Assembly: GCA_965224015.1 (NCBI GenBank)
Contig: OZ245032.1
Span: 1,798,001 to 1,862,000 of the forward strand
Direction: 5' to 3'
DNA length: 64,000 nucleotides
From: CBDCVD01 sp965224015
Lineage (GTDB): Bacteria > Pseudomonadota > Alphaproteobacteria > Rhizobiales > CBDCVD01
Position 1 is the stretch's first letter, and each line of letters opens with the position of its first letter. Made by a program: the position numbers and the translations under genes. The notes under the pieces were generated by a model, which searched no databases, was not told the origin of the DNA, and saw only the letters and a list, made by a program, of their open reading frames with translations. Shown piece by piece: positions 46,106 through 55,032 of the stretch.

Positions 46106-47407
46106 ATGTTCGTCCCAACAATACGGAAATTCGCAACAGACAAGCGCGGTAACGTCAGCCAGATTTTTGGACTCGCCATCATTCCGCTGCTCGCCGCTTT
46201 AGGAGGGGCAATCGATTTTGCCTTGCTCGCACGGTCTAAATCGGATGCGCAGGTGTCCCTTGATGGCGCTCTGCTGGCCGCAGCCCATACCGCCAGAACA
46301 ACCAAAAAAGGCGACAATACATATCAGCGCGACGGCAAACGGGTATTTGACAACGAATTCATCGACACCAACGCCTCAGTACGCAGTGTCAACTTCAGCC
46401 GCACGTTTGATAATGATGGCGGCCAAACCGTCGAGGCAACGGCAGAAATCGCAACCTCGACATTCATTCTGCAACTCATCGGGCTGAAAAGCTGGGATGC
46501 CAAAGTCTTTTCACAAACAAAGATTCCGCCACCAGCCAAATTTGAGGTCGCAATGGTCCTTGATATTACCGGATCCATGGGATACGCGGGTAATGTCGCG
46601 CCTCTAAAAGAGGCTGCGAAGAACTTCCTGGATATTATCTTTCAAACTGAGACGCAGCTCGATGAAAGCTGGATCGGAATTGTTCCCTATTCTCAGTCTG
46701 TCAATATTGGAAACCTCGCAAAACGGGTCGCGACAACCTATAAGACGCAACTCGGCTTTATTATGCCAACTGACGGCGCAGACTATATAGCAAATCCACC
46801 GAACAGTCAGCAGAATGTGGTCGAACGCGATGGCGCCGCAGCCACCAATGATGCCGCCCCAACGGGCAGCAACAAGTATCGCATTGCCGATGATACCAAT
46901 AGCCGATATCCCGAACTTCCAAGCATGAAAATCCTACGCCCCACCGATCAAAAAGCGCCGCTGGTAAGCACGATCGACAGTATCAAAACCGGCGGCGGCA
47001 CGGCTGGCCACATGGGCTTTCAATGGGGCTTGAACATGGTATCGCCTAAGTGGGCAAATATTTGGCGCGCACCATCTGGAACCTCTCCCTACACAGGACC
47101 AGGCGCAAAGAAGAAATTCATTCTCATGATGACCGACGGCGAGTTCAACTATTCTCCCGGCGCCAGCACAGGCCCTGGACCCGGTACGAGAGATTACAAC
47201 GGCACGTTTGTCAAATTGTGCAATTTTGCAAAGAACAATGATGTTACCGTGTTTACGATCACTTTCAAGGCCCCCGCCAGTGTAATTCCGGTTATGCAGA
47301 AGTGCGCCAGCCCGGGCAAGCACATTGACGCAAAATCAAACGCCGCTCTCAAGGCCGCATTTGAAAAAATTGCCAATGAGATACAGCAGTTCTATCTCAC
47401 AGGCTGA
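46106..47407 (+). CDS. TadG/TadE-type pilus-assembly protein with vWA domain (1)
   Basis: 433 residues from the ATG at 46106 (SD ggaga, 5 nt upstream). N-terminal KRGNVSQIFGLAIIPLLAAL is the Flp/TadE-like prepilin helix that anchors the protein. From about residue 148, VLDITGSMG gives a von Willebrand A domain with its metal-binding DxTGS motif, and MMTDGEFNY is the second metal loop. TadG-like proteins act at the cell surface in tight-adherence pilus systems, but no other tad genes are visible. Its paralogue faces it from 48881, and the two converge on a shared terminator. Confidence 0.85.
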   Translation: MFVPTIRKFATDKRGNVSQIFGLAIIPLLAALGGAIDFALLARSKSDAQVSLDGALLAAAHTARTTKKGDNTYQRDGKRVFDNEFIDTNASVRSVNFSRTFDNDGGQTVEATAEIATSTFILQLIGLKSWDAKVFSQTKIPPPAKFEVAMVLDITGSMGYAGNVAPLKEAAKNFLDIIFQTETQLDESWIGIVPYSQSVNIGNLAKRVATTYKTQLGFIMPTDGADYIANPPNSQQNVVERDGAAATNDAAPTGSNKYRIADDTNSRYPELPSMKILRPTDQKAPLVSTIDSIKTGGGTAGHMGFQWGLNMVSPKWANIWRAPSGTSPYTGPGAKKKFILMMTDGEFNYSPGASTGPGPGTRDYNGTFVKLCNFAKNNDVTVFTITFKAPASVIPVMQKCASPGKHIDAKSNAALKAAFEKIANEIQQFYLTG

Positions 47408-47440
47408 TCGGTATAACAGTTATCGCTGATATGCCGATAC

Positions 47441-47473
47441 GAAGGGCCCATCGATCTGATCGATGGGCCCTTT
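47441..47473. terminator. Stem-loop terminator between convergent tadG-like genes
   Basis: GAAGGGCCCATCGAT, 3-nt loop, ATCGATGGGCCCTTT: a strong stem of about 14 bp, followed by a short T run. It lies 34 bases after the first gene's stop and 65 bases beyond the second's, so it could serve both. Confidence 0.8.
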
Positions 47474-47537
47474 GATTTGCACCGTGCATACCCTACCGCT
47501 GCGCAAGGGCTCTGCCTTGCTTGTAACCGTATGCGCC

Positions 47538-48881
47538 CTACCCGGAGAGAAAAGTGGAGAGAATGGTGTGGGCGATGTTTCTGAACGTAGCCTGCAAGGC
47601 CTCATCCGATTTTGCATCGACGAAGTTCATCGGAGAGCATTGGCGCATCACTTTTTCCGCCTCGGCCGGGGCCTTAAAGGCGACGGTGAACACTGTTATG
47701 CCCTGGGCCCTTGCAAATATACACAGCTCAAGGAACGTCGGGTTTACGTTACTCCAACTGCCTGTTCCGGGCCCGGTTTTGCTGCCCAGGCCGGGAGAGT
47801 ATTGAAATTCACCGTCAGTCATCATGACGATATACTTGTCTTTTGCGCCTGTTCCTGAATAGGGAGACGTTCCCCCAGGGGCGTTCCAGATATCCTTCCA
47901 TTCCGGGGAGACCATATTCAAGCCCCACTGAAAACCCATATGGCCAGCTGTATTTCCCTCGACAGAGATACTTCTGATGGCATCAAGTAGTGGTGCTTTC
48001 TGATTGGTTGGCCGCACGATTCGCATAGTTGGCTTTTGCATGTGCTTTCTTTTGAAAGCCTTGGAATCATCGGCGACCTGGTATCGGTTGGCCCCTGTTG
48101 GTTTGGCGTCACTGGTTGCGGCCATGCCAGCTCGCTCGACGACGTTTTGACGACGATGGAGCGGATGGGCAGCAAAATCGGCGCCATCCACCTGTTGGAT
48201 TGAGCCGTCTTTTGCCTTGTAAGTGGACGAAACCCTCTTGACCAAGCTACCGATGTTAACCGATTGGGAGTAAGGAACAAGACCAATCCAGCTATTTCCT
48301 CGTATTTTATCCCTGCCAGATAATATGTTGACAAAGTCCGTTGCCGCTTTTTTTAATGATTCAGCTTTTGCGCCCCACATCGAAGTGGTAATGTCGAGGA
48401 CAAGCGCAATTTCAAAACTGGGATCTGGCGGAATAAATATACTGTCATATGCGGTAAAGTTCCAGCCGCCCAGCCCCACGGCGCCCACAATGTGTGGCGT
48501 ATACGAGCCCTTGAATTTTCCCTTAATTGTTTGGCCGGCCACACTTCTGCCGTTCGCCTGTATGGTATCCCGGGAGCGTTCAAACTCAACTGCCAGCTTT
48601 TGCACATCGGAGTTCGCCTTATATAAGGCGTTAAATTTTTTCTTGGCAGCTTTTGCAAACTCTTTATCATATGTGGCGTCAGGATTTTCTCGCGCCACAG
48701 AGACTGCCGCAAACAGGGCGGCATCAAGCACGGTCTGAGCATCGTGCTTGCTGCGGGCAAACATGGCTATTTCGATGGCCATGGCGACAGCCAGAAGCAG
48801 GATGGGCAAGGCCAAACCAAACATCATGGCTACGTTGCCACGCTTGTTTTTGAAAAATTGTCGTATGTTTGCCCTGATCAT
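47538..48881 (-). CDS. TadG/TadE-type protein with vWA domain (2)
   Basis: 447 residues. Same architecture as the gene at 46106: prepilin-like anchor (KRGNVAMMFGLALPILLLA), then a vWA domain with VLDITTSMWG and MMTDGEFQYSPG. The two share long stretches such as VPYSQSVNIG and NTAGHMGFQWGLNMVSP (GTAGHMGFQWG in the first), so they are paralogues from an old inverted duplication. Here the metal motif reads DITTS, still DxTxS-like. Confidence 0.85.
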   Translation of the reverse strand: MIRANIRQFFKNKRGNVAMMFGLALPILLLAVAMAIEIAMFARSKHDAQTVLDAALFAAVSVARENPDATYDKEFAKAAKKKFNALYKANSDVQKLAVEFERSRDTIQANGRSVAGQTIKGKFKGSYTPHIVGAVGLGGWNFTAYDSIFIPPDPSFEIALVLDITTSMWGAKAESLKKAATDFVNILSGRDKIRGNSWIGLVPYSQSVNIGSLVKRVSSTYKAKDGSIQQVDGADFAAHPLHRRQNVVERAGMAATSDAKPTGANRYQVADDSKAFKRKHMQKPTMRIVRPTNQKAPLLDAIRSISVEGNTAGHMGFQWGLNMVSPEWKDIWNAPGGTSPYSGTGAKDKYIVMMTDGEFQYSPGLGSKTGPGTGSWSNVNPTFLELCIFARAQGITVFTVAFKAPAEAEKVMRQCSPMNFVDAKSDEALQATFRNIAHTILSTFLSG

Positions 48882-49360
48882 TGTAGCGCTCCCTTATCAA
48901 CTTGGTTGGCGAACCCAGGCAACATCTGAATATGTTGAGAAAACCAGCTGCCCACTTTTCCCCTTCGCGCATGGGAATGGTGCCCAGGCGAAAACTTGAC
49001 GTTAAGTGGCGCGAGTGACGTCGATGGTTTGACCAACTTACAAAACTCCATATGCACCAGTCATTCTGATTACGGTTGTGACTTTCATTTATTGTTACAA
49101 TTTGAAGAAATTTTTAGTATTTAAATTTTAAAATATTTGAAAGATATTAAATTAATACAAGACAAATATATTAAGTTTAACAAACGGAAACGAAATTGGT
49201 TAATGTTCTACACGAAGCTAGGCATCTCTATGAACGGGCATCTCTATGAACGGACATCTACCGACCCGCTGCCGCGGCTTGGGCCACCCGCATGTTTTCC
49301 TGTCGCACATGCCCCCGCCAACTTGTTTGCATACCCTATTGAAAGCGTGAGGACACGACC
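48882..49360. other. AT-rich gap upstream of the histidine kinase
   Basis: 479 bases without a gene. 49090-49190 is very AT-rich and probably holds promoter elements. A direct repeat of GCATCTCTATGAACGG lies at 49222-49255, and a related GCATCGCTATGAACGG occurs at 58310-58325 inside another repeat. Confidence 0.5.
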
Positions 49361-51268
49361 ATGAGCCCCATGAACAAGATCCGATCGCGTCTGGGCAGGT
49401 TCGTTGGAAATCCTGGAGAGTTCAGCATGACCAACGCTCTAAAGTTGGCACTGGAGCTGCGCTCGGATGAAGATATTGATGTGAATTCCCTGCGGGTGGA
49501 GCAGATCCGGTCTGAGCTTGGCCTGGCGCCGGTTACCATGGTGACCAATGTCGTCGCGTCGGGACTTGTCATCTATATGTGCCTCACCGATCCCCAGATA
49601 AACGTGGCACCTTATACAGCCCTTCTGTTTGTCTGGATGTTTGGGCACTGGATATTCTCAATAATAAACATCGTCAGATGGATACGATCGCGGCAGATCA
49701 TCAACTCTGGTGAACTCAACGTCTCAGAGAAGAGAATTCACAGTGCCGTTTATATGTCGGTTTTCATTGGGGCCCTTTGGGGCGTGTTCATGCTGACCGT
49801 CTTTCCGATGTCGTCCGCGGAGCAGCGGGTCATCATCATCGCAATTTTAGCGGGAACGTCCAGTTGCATGGTATTCTCGCTCAAACTGATACCGCGGGCG
49901 GCGACCCTTGGCATTGCAGTCATGTTCATCCCCACGCTCTATAGTTTCATGACCCTGGGCGACCCTTTGTTTCTTGTCCTGTCAGTTCTTCTGGTGACGT
50001 ATTTTTTCGCCATTATCATAACCGTGGGATCCACTTACCAACAGCTTGTTGAGGGGCTGTTGACGCAACAGGTATTGACGGATCAAAGCCAGGTGATTGG
50101 GCTGCTGCTGCGCGAGTTCGAAGAAAACGCCAGTGATTGGCTGTGGGAAACGGATACCTGTGGCCGTTTAACCTATGTTTCATCGCGGTTCGCCGAAGTT
50201 GCCAAGGTCGCGAAATCGGTTCTGCAAGGCGTTGGACTGCGCCAAAGTGCGAAGTTTTCCGGCATAAGCCATAACTGGAGGACCTTGGAACAGCACATGC
50301 AAAACCGCGTTGCGTTTAATGATCTGGTTGTCGAGGCGCACATCGAAGGCCAGCGCCGATGGTGGTCCATCACCGCCAAACCGATTTTCGACGGGGCCAA
50401 TCTATTTGCCGGTTACCGCGGCGTTGGCAAAGACGTAACCAAGACCCAGCAGGACGCTCACTATCTGCGGCGCGCTAAGGAAGAAGCCGAAAGCGCCAAT
50501 ATCGCCAAGTCCAGGTTTCTCGCCACAATCAGCCACGAATTGCGCACACCCCTGAATGCCATTGTTGGCTTTTCGGATTTGCTGGTCAAGCAACGTATGG
50601 GGCCGATCGAAAACCCGCTCTATATTGAATATGCAGGAGATATCAAGGCCAGTGGCGAGCATTTGATGTCGTTGATCAATGACTTGTTGGAATTTGCAAG
50701 TCTTGAGAGCGAGGATGCGACGATCACGGAGCAGCAAGTCAATATCAATTACCTTCTTGAGTCGGTTGAGCGTCTGAACGCCCAGTCTGCACTTGCAAAT
50801 GGGGTTACATTGATCAATGACGGAGCACCGGAGACCATTGAAATTAGGGGTGATGAGCGGCGTCTGCGTCAGGTCATGATCAATCTTGTTGCCAATGCCA
50901 TTAAATTCACGCCTGAAGGGGGGACCGTCCACCTTCGTGGTCACGTTACCCCGGATGCGGTAGCACTTGTTGTCGAGGATACGGGGATCGGCGTGACCGA
51001 GGACGATATTGAGACCATTTTCGATCCCTTCAAACAGCTGGATGATGATCTGCACCGCAGCCGCAGCGGTGTGGGCCTTGGTCTGTCCATATGCAAGAAA
51101 CTTGTAGAAGCCCATGGGGGGACGATCACGTTTCTCAGCACACCGGAAAAAGGCTCGACCGTCACCGTGTCTTTGCCCATCTCAAGACAGATTTCCCTTC
51201 GCCAGGCTGGAGGATCTATGGCAAAATCGGATTCTCAGGAACCCCACTTGAGGCTTACGGCGTTCTGA
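49361..51268 (+). CDS. Membrane sensor histidine kinase with PAS domain
   Basis: 635 residues. About six membrane helices fill residues 50-235. A PAS-like sensor follows (NASDWLWETDTCGRLTYVSS, FAGYRGVGKDVTKTQ), then HisKA with the phospho-acceptor in ISHELRTPLNAIVGFSDLL (His about 392), then a HATPase with N box (VMINLVANAIKFTPEGG), G1 (VEDTGIGVTEDD) and G2 (SGVGLGLSICKKLVEAHGG). It autophosphorylates and signals to a response regulator that is not nearby, so it is an orphan kinase. The ATG at 49361 has an SD (gagga) upstream. Signal unknown. Confidence 0.92.
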   Translation: MSPMNKIRSRLGRFVGNPGEFSMTNALKLALELRSDEDIDVNSLRVEQIRSELGLAPVTMVTNVVASGLVIYMCLTDPQINVAPYTALLFVWMFGHWIFSIINIVRWIRSRQIINSGELNVSEKRIHSAVYMSVFIGALWGVFMLTVFPMSSAEQRVIIIAILAGTSSCMVFSLKLIPRAATLGIAVMFIPTLYSFMTLGDPLFLVLSVLLVTYFFAIIITVGSTYQQLVEGLLTQQVLTDQSQVIGLLLREFEENASDWLWETDTCGRLTYVSSRFAEVAKVAKSVLQGVGLRQSAKFSGISHNWRTLEQHMQNRVAFNDLVVEAHIEGQRRWWSITAKPIFDGANLFAGYRGVGKDVTKTQQDAHYLRRAKEEAESANIAKSRFLATISHELRTPLNAIVGFSDLLVKQRMGPIENPLYIEYAGDIKASGEHLMSLINDLLEFASLESEDATITEQQVNINYLLESVERLNAQSALANGVTLINDGAPETIEIRGDERRLRQVMINLVANAIKFTPEGGTVHLRGHVTPDAVALVVEDTGIGVTEDDIETIFDPFKQLDDDLHRSRSGVGLGLSICKKLVEAHGGTITFLSTPEKGSTVTVSLPISRQISLRQAGGSMAKSDSQEPHLRLTAF

Positions 51269-51280
51269 CACACCCTTTGA

Positions 51281-51345
51281 TAACCCCAGTTCCGGATAAG
51301 AGAAAAACTAAAATGGAGCCTTGGACATGGCCCTCGTTATCCTTT
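51281..51345 (+). repeat. Partial copy of the TAACCCC-ended repeat
   Basis: TAACCCCAGTTCCGGATAAG and the next 45 bases match the left part of the element at 58219-58517. No right end was found. Confidence 0.65.
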
Positions 51346-51477
51346 TCGGCCGAAGAATCCAATTAAACGCGTTTTGCTATAGTTCAAAAGTATTCGCATC
51401 CGCTTGCCATAAAAGTTTCCAAAGCGAGCCTGTCGTGGTAAAGGTTTTGTGAAAGCGGCTTGCAACAGGAGCGCATG

Positions 51478-52254
51478 ATGCGCGTGTTGGCATCTAATCT
51501 CGAGGCCTTTGGAGGGATCTCGCATGGGTTTTTTACCCGCCAGGGCGGCGTGTCTGGCGGCGTTTACACGAGTTTGAACTGCGGCCTCGGCTCGGGCGAT
51601 AGCCAGACCCACGTGCACGCCAACCGCGCTCTGGCGGTGGAGGCCCTTGGGCTTGAACCAGGGCAGTTGGCAACACTGCACCAGGTACACAGCCCCGTTG
51701 CACGTCTTGTCGATGCACCTCTTGAGAGTATTGATGCGCTTCCAGGGGACGGGCTCGTGACCACGACACCCGGCCTGGCTGTGGGGGTGCTGGGTGCGGA
51801 TTGCGGTCCTGTTCTGTTTGCCGAGCCGGAAGCCGGTGTTGTCGCTGCAGCCCATGCGGGTAATGGGGGAGCCCTTGCAGGGATCATAGCCGCAACAGTT
51901 GCGAAGATGATTGCGGTCGGGGCCGAACGCAGACGTATCCATGCCGCTATTGGCCCGATGATTTCCGCTGCGTCTTACGAAGTTGGCCCCGAGTTTGTGG
52001 CTCGCTTTTTACGTGCTGACGCGCATAACAAGACGTATTTCTCCGCCAGCGAGCGCGAAGGCCACGCCATGTTCGACCTGCCTGCCTTTATCATGGCACA
52101 GCTGCGTAGCGAGCGCCTCGCCAGTGTGGTCAATCTTGATATTTGCACCTACACCGACGCGGAACGCTTTTTCAGTTACCGGCGCACCACACACGCACGA
52201 GAGGACAATTATGGCCGACAATTATCCGCCATAGCCTTGAGGGCAAAGGCTTGA
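51478..52254 (+). CDS. pgeF: Peptidoglycan editing factor PgeF (YfiH, laccase-domain family)
   Basis: 258 residues from the second of two adjacent ATGs (51475, 51478), the one better spaced from the SD (aggag). Family marks: GGISHGFFTRQGGVSGG, the metal-site residues in TLHQVHS, GADCGPVLFA and AAHAGNGGALAG, and AIGPMISAASYEVG. It is a zinc/copper-binding enzyme once called multicopper polyphenol oxidase; the E. coli protein removes wrongly placed L-Ser from peptidoglycan precursors. Upstream of prs, as in many alphaproteobacteria. Confidence 0.9.
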   Translation: MRVLASNLEAFGGISHGFFTRQGGVSGGVYTSLNCGLGSGDSQTHVHANRALAVEALGLEPGQLATLHQVHSPVARLVDAPLESIDALPGDGLVTTTPGLAVGVLGADCGPVLFAEPEAGVVAAAHAGNGGALAGIIAATVAKMIAVGAERRRIHAAIGPMISAASYEVGPEFVARFLRADAHNKTYFSASEREGHAMFDLPAFIMAQLRSERLASVVNLDICTYTDAERFFSYRRTTHAREDNYGRQLSAIALRAKA

Positions 52255-52387
52255 CAACTGTGGGATTGCATTTTTAACCGGATCGAAATCATTGCCAATA
52301 GGGTACTGTTAGTGCATATCATCCTTGCCGTGATGATCGTGCAGGCTCATCAACCCGGGATCTGAACAGTTGCGAGGACTACCCCTT

Positions 52388-53320
52388 ATGATACTCGTTG
52401 CCGGAAACTCGAACCGCAAGCTGGCGCAGGATATGGCATCTTACCTCGATCTGGCGCTTACAAAGTGTATGGTGCGCCGATTTGCCGATATGGAGGTTTT
52501 TGTCGAAATCCAGGAAAACGTGCGCGGTGAGGATGCGTTCGTTATCCAGTCGACATCGTTTCCTGCAAACGACCATATGATGGAATTGTTGATCCTGATC
52601 GATGCCCTAAGGCGTGCGTCGGCGCGGCGGATCACTGCCGTTCTTCCCTATTTTGGTTACGCCCGACAGGACCGAAAGCCTGGGCCCCGAACACCTATTT
52701 CCGCCAAATTGGTTGCCAATCTCATCACCCGCGCGGGCGCTGACAGGGTGCTGACCCTTGACCTGCATGCAGGACAGATCCAGGGATTTTTTGACATTCC
52801 TACCGACAATCTATTTGCTGCTCCCGTGATGGTGCGCGACATCAAAGCCCACTACAATTTGGAAAACACGATGATCGTGTCTCCCGACGTAGGGGGGGTG
52901 GTGAGAGCAAGAGCTGTGGCCAAGCGCATCGACGTGCCGCTGGCGATTGTCGACAAGAGGCGCGAGCGTGCCGGCGAATCTGAAGTCATGAACGTGATTG
53001 GCGATGTGTCCGGGTGCTCATGCATTATGGTGGACGATATTGTCGACAGTGGCGGCACACTGTGTAATGCGGCTGAAGCCCTGCTGGCGCGCGGCGCCAG
53101 CGACGTCTCCGCCTATATCACCCACGGCGTTCTCTCGGGAGGTGCGGTGTCACGCATCACGTCCTCAAAACTCAAGGAACTCGTCATTACGGATTCCATC
53201 GAAGCCACCAAGGCCGTTGTCGTGGCCCACAACATCCGGATCATCACCATTGCTGATCTGATTGGTGAGGCCATTGGGCGCACGGCGCACGAAAAATCGG
53301 TTTCCAGCCTGTTCTATTGA
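52388..53320 (+). CDS. prs: Ribose-phosphate pyrophosphokinase
   Basis: 310 residues from the ATG at 52388; a TTG at 52370 would add six residues. It makes PRPP from ribose 5-phosphate and ATP for nucleotide, His and Trp synthesis. Marks: FADMEVFVEIQENVRG, PYFGYARQDRK (ATP), DLHAGQIQGFFDIPTDNL, and the PRPP loop MVDDIVDSGGTL. The final codons for Phe-Tyr and the TGA stop coincide with the inner part of a MITE end (53312-53334). Confidence 0.95.
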   Translation: MILVAGNSNRKLAQDMASYLDLALTKCMVRRFADMEVFVEIQENVRGEDAFVIQSTSFPANDHMMELLILIDALRRASARRITAVLPYFGYARQDRKPGPRTPISAKLVANLITRAGADRVLTLDLHAGQIQGFFDIPTDNLFAAPVMVRDIKAHYNLENTMIVSPDVGGVVRARAVAKRIDVPLAIVDKRRERAGESEVMNVIGDVSGCSCIMVDDIVDSGGTLCNAAEALLARGASDVSAYITHGVLSGGAVSRITSSKLKELVITDSIEATKAVVVAHNIRIITIADLIGEAIGRTAHEKSVSSLFY

Positions 53321-53334
53321 GACATGACACGCTC
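53312..53334. repeat. MITE end fragment overlapping the prs stop
   Basis: TTCTATTGAGACATGACACG plus CTC matches the MITE right end with about four differences. The last two codons and the stop of prs are read from it. Confidence 0.6.
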
Positions 53335-53354
53335 TGGGTGTAATCTTTCTATAA

Positions 53355-53455
53355 TATCAATGGTCCCTGACAATGACTCATGGATTTGCGTCAAAGAGAT
53401 GTGTTATCAAGGCAGTACACCAGACGGCGTGTACATAAAGCCAATACCGCTGGTA
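53355..53455 (+). repeat. 101-bp dispersed repeat, diverged copy
   Basis: Starts ATATCAATGGTCCCTGAC, ends CCGCTGGTA; forward orientation, 226 bases before the intact copy at 53681. Confidence 0.75.
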
Positions 53456-53526
53456 TAAGTTGTTCTCAAAGTGGCAGGTTTGAAGTCAGAGTTATTGCGG
53501 CCATTGCCGCCAGCAAGGCCATATCA

Positions 53527-53660
53527 GGCCATTCATCTGATCATTGCTTTTTTTCGATTTATCCAGCGCTGTCAAGGGTTTAAAAACCGCTGAAAGCGGC
53601 GCGAAGCGCCCTTGACAGCGTTGGAGAAATCGAACACCTCTCATGATCAGACGAATGGCC
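53527..53660. repeat. Long hairpin, 52-base arms
   Basis: Left arm GGCCATTCATCTGATCATTG to GTCAAGGG (53527-53578) pairs with CCCTTGAC to GACGAATGGCC (53609-53660), with some mismatches. The loop holds a smaller hairpin (CCGCTGAAAGCGG). It could be a MITE or a transcript-ending structure after prs. Confidence 0.8.
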
Positions 53661-53680
53661 ACCTGCACCCGATGGATTTA

Positions 53681-53781
53681 TACCAAGGGTCCTTAACAAT
53701 GACTCATGGCTTAGCGTCAAAGAGGTATGTTATCAAGGCAGTACACCAGTCGGCGTGTATATAAAGCCAATACCGCTGGTA
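53681..53781 (+). repeat. 101-bp dispersed repeat, intact reference copy
   Basis: TACCAAGGGTCCTTAAC through ATACCGCTGGTA, uninterrupted. Used here to show how the copy at 11609/12863 was broken. Confidence 0.88.
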
Positions 53782-53830
53782 TTACCAGGGACAACCTCTT
53801 GGCGTTACACATCTAGAGTATCCATTGTGA

Positions 53831-54769
53831 TCAAGCTGTTTTTTGGGTCCATTTTCTGTTGTCTCTGAGGAGAGCATTTGCCGTCACGATGATTGATCTC
53901 ATGATGGCCGTTATCGCAACCTTTTTTGGTTTTCCCAGTGCGGTAAGATGCTGATACCGTGCCTTGAACCGATGGTTGAACCGTATGGCAACCAGAGCTG
54001 GCATGTAGAGCGCGTCTCGTACATGCTTTCTGCCCCCCTGAATAAAGCTTTTGCCCTGCCAAGTGCCTGATTGTCGGGTGAAAGGTGCCAGACCCGCAAG
54101 GCTCGCCACCTGACGTTTATCCGTACTGCCCAACTCGGGCATGTCGGCAAGCATTGTGAGAATGCTGACAGCACCAAGGCCAGGCATGGATTGGAGAATA
54201 TTGCGACGCCTTGCCAGTTTTTTGTCACTCTCAATCACGGTCTGGGACTGCTTGTCGAGCTGTTTAATGTGTTTATCGATTTGCTTGAGCCTTTGTGTTG
54301 CCTGGCGCTTGAGCAGTGTCGATTTCAAGGTGTGCTGACGATTTTTGATCGCTGTTCTGTCGCGCACCAGTGCCCGCCGGGCTGCCGCTAATTCTTTCAA
54401 GGTTTCAACACTTTGGCTGAGTACTTCACAACGTGGCAACGGCAAACAGGCGCCCATACGGGCCAACATCAGCGCATCTACTTTGTCCGTTTTGGCCCGC
54501 GCAGATGAGGCCTGGGCAAACTGGCGCGCCTGCAAGGGATTGACGCAGGCACAGGCGATTTCAGCTCTCAACAGCGCCTTTTGCAAAGCACGGTGATACG
54601 TTCCTGTGGCTTCAAATACCACCAGTTTGGCACCACATTGTTGTAACCATGTAATCATCTTTTTGTGGCCTGGGGTCGTGTTGGCGTAGCGTCTCTTTTC
54701 CTTTCCACAAGAAGAAGCCAGATCAAGTTGGGCTTTGGAAACATCGATGCCTATGGTAAGCTGTGTCAT
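53831..54769 (-). CDS. IS110-family transposase
   Basis: 312 residues from the ATG at 54769. The N-terminal DEDD domain has GIDVSKAQLDLA, VFEATGTYHRALQKAL and AKTDKVDALMLARMG. The C-terminal transposase-20 part has LQSMPGLGAVSILTMLADMP and SGTWQGKSFIQGGRKHVRDALYM with the conserved serine-region residues. IS110 elements use an RNA-guided (bridge RNA) recombinase and lack terminal inverted repeats, so I could not set the element's ends. Full length and apparently intact. Confidence 0.92.
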   Translation of the reverse strand: MTQLTIGIDVSKAQLDLASSCGKEKRRYANTTPGHKKMITWLQQCGAKLVVFEATGTYHRALQKALLRAEIACACVNPLQARQFAQASSARAKTDKVDALMLARMGACLPLPRCEVLSQSVETLKELAAARRALVRDRTAIKNRQHTLKSTLLKRQATQRLKQIDKHIKQLDKQSQTVIESDKKLARRRNILQSMPGLGAVSILTMLADMPELGSTDKRQVASLAGLAPFTRQSGTWQGKSFIQGGRKHVRDALYMPALVAIRFNHRFKARYQHLTALGKPKKVAITAIMRSIIVTANALLRDNRKWTQKTA

Positions 54770-54973
54770 CTTTTCGTATGTCCTTTGCTTGTCATTCGCA
54801 CTTTTAGTGCATGTATCCATTCAGGCTACATCGAAAAGACGAGGGTGATCCTACTCTAGCCCGGTCTTTATTTTGGACCTGCGTTTTTGCGATCCATCCC
54901 TCGCCGCTGAGCGGGGCAAGCTTGCCCCGCTCAGCAATTTACTTTAGCAAATCAACCAGCATAATCATAAGAC
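54770..54973. other. Non-coding flank of the IS110 transposase gene
   Basis: In IS110 elements the non-coding end upstream of the transposase gene can encode the bridge RNA. This stretch contains a perfect 30-bp palindrome (54906-54935) but no gene. Assignment to the element is a guess. Confidence 0.35.
54906..54935. repeat. Perfect 30-bp palindrome
   Basis: GCTGAGCGGGGCAAG followed at once by its reverse complement, with no loop. It may be an IS110 end, a terminator or a protein-binding site. Confidence 0.8.
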
Positions 54974-55029
54974 AAGCGTGTCAGGTTTTAATAGAATCAA
55001 TTCTGTTTCTATTAAAACCTGACACGCTC
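54974..55029. mobile_element. Minimal MITE (about 56 bp, two ends joined)
   Basis: AAGCGTGTCAGGTTTTAA, a short centre, then TTAAAACCTGACACGCTC: an almost perfect palindrome made of both MITE ends. The IS1182 element begins at the CTAG formed at its right end. Confidence 0.75.
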
Positions 55030-55032
55030 TAG

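Noticed and set aside
51337..51942. 201-residue minus-strand frame over pgeF
   Set aside because: Shadow of PgeF with no recognisable domain.
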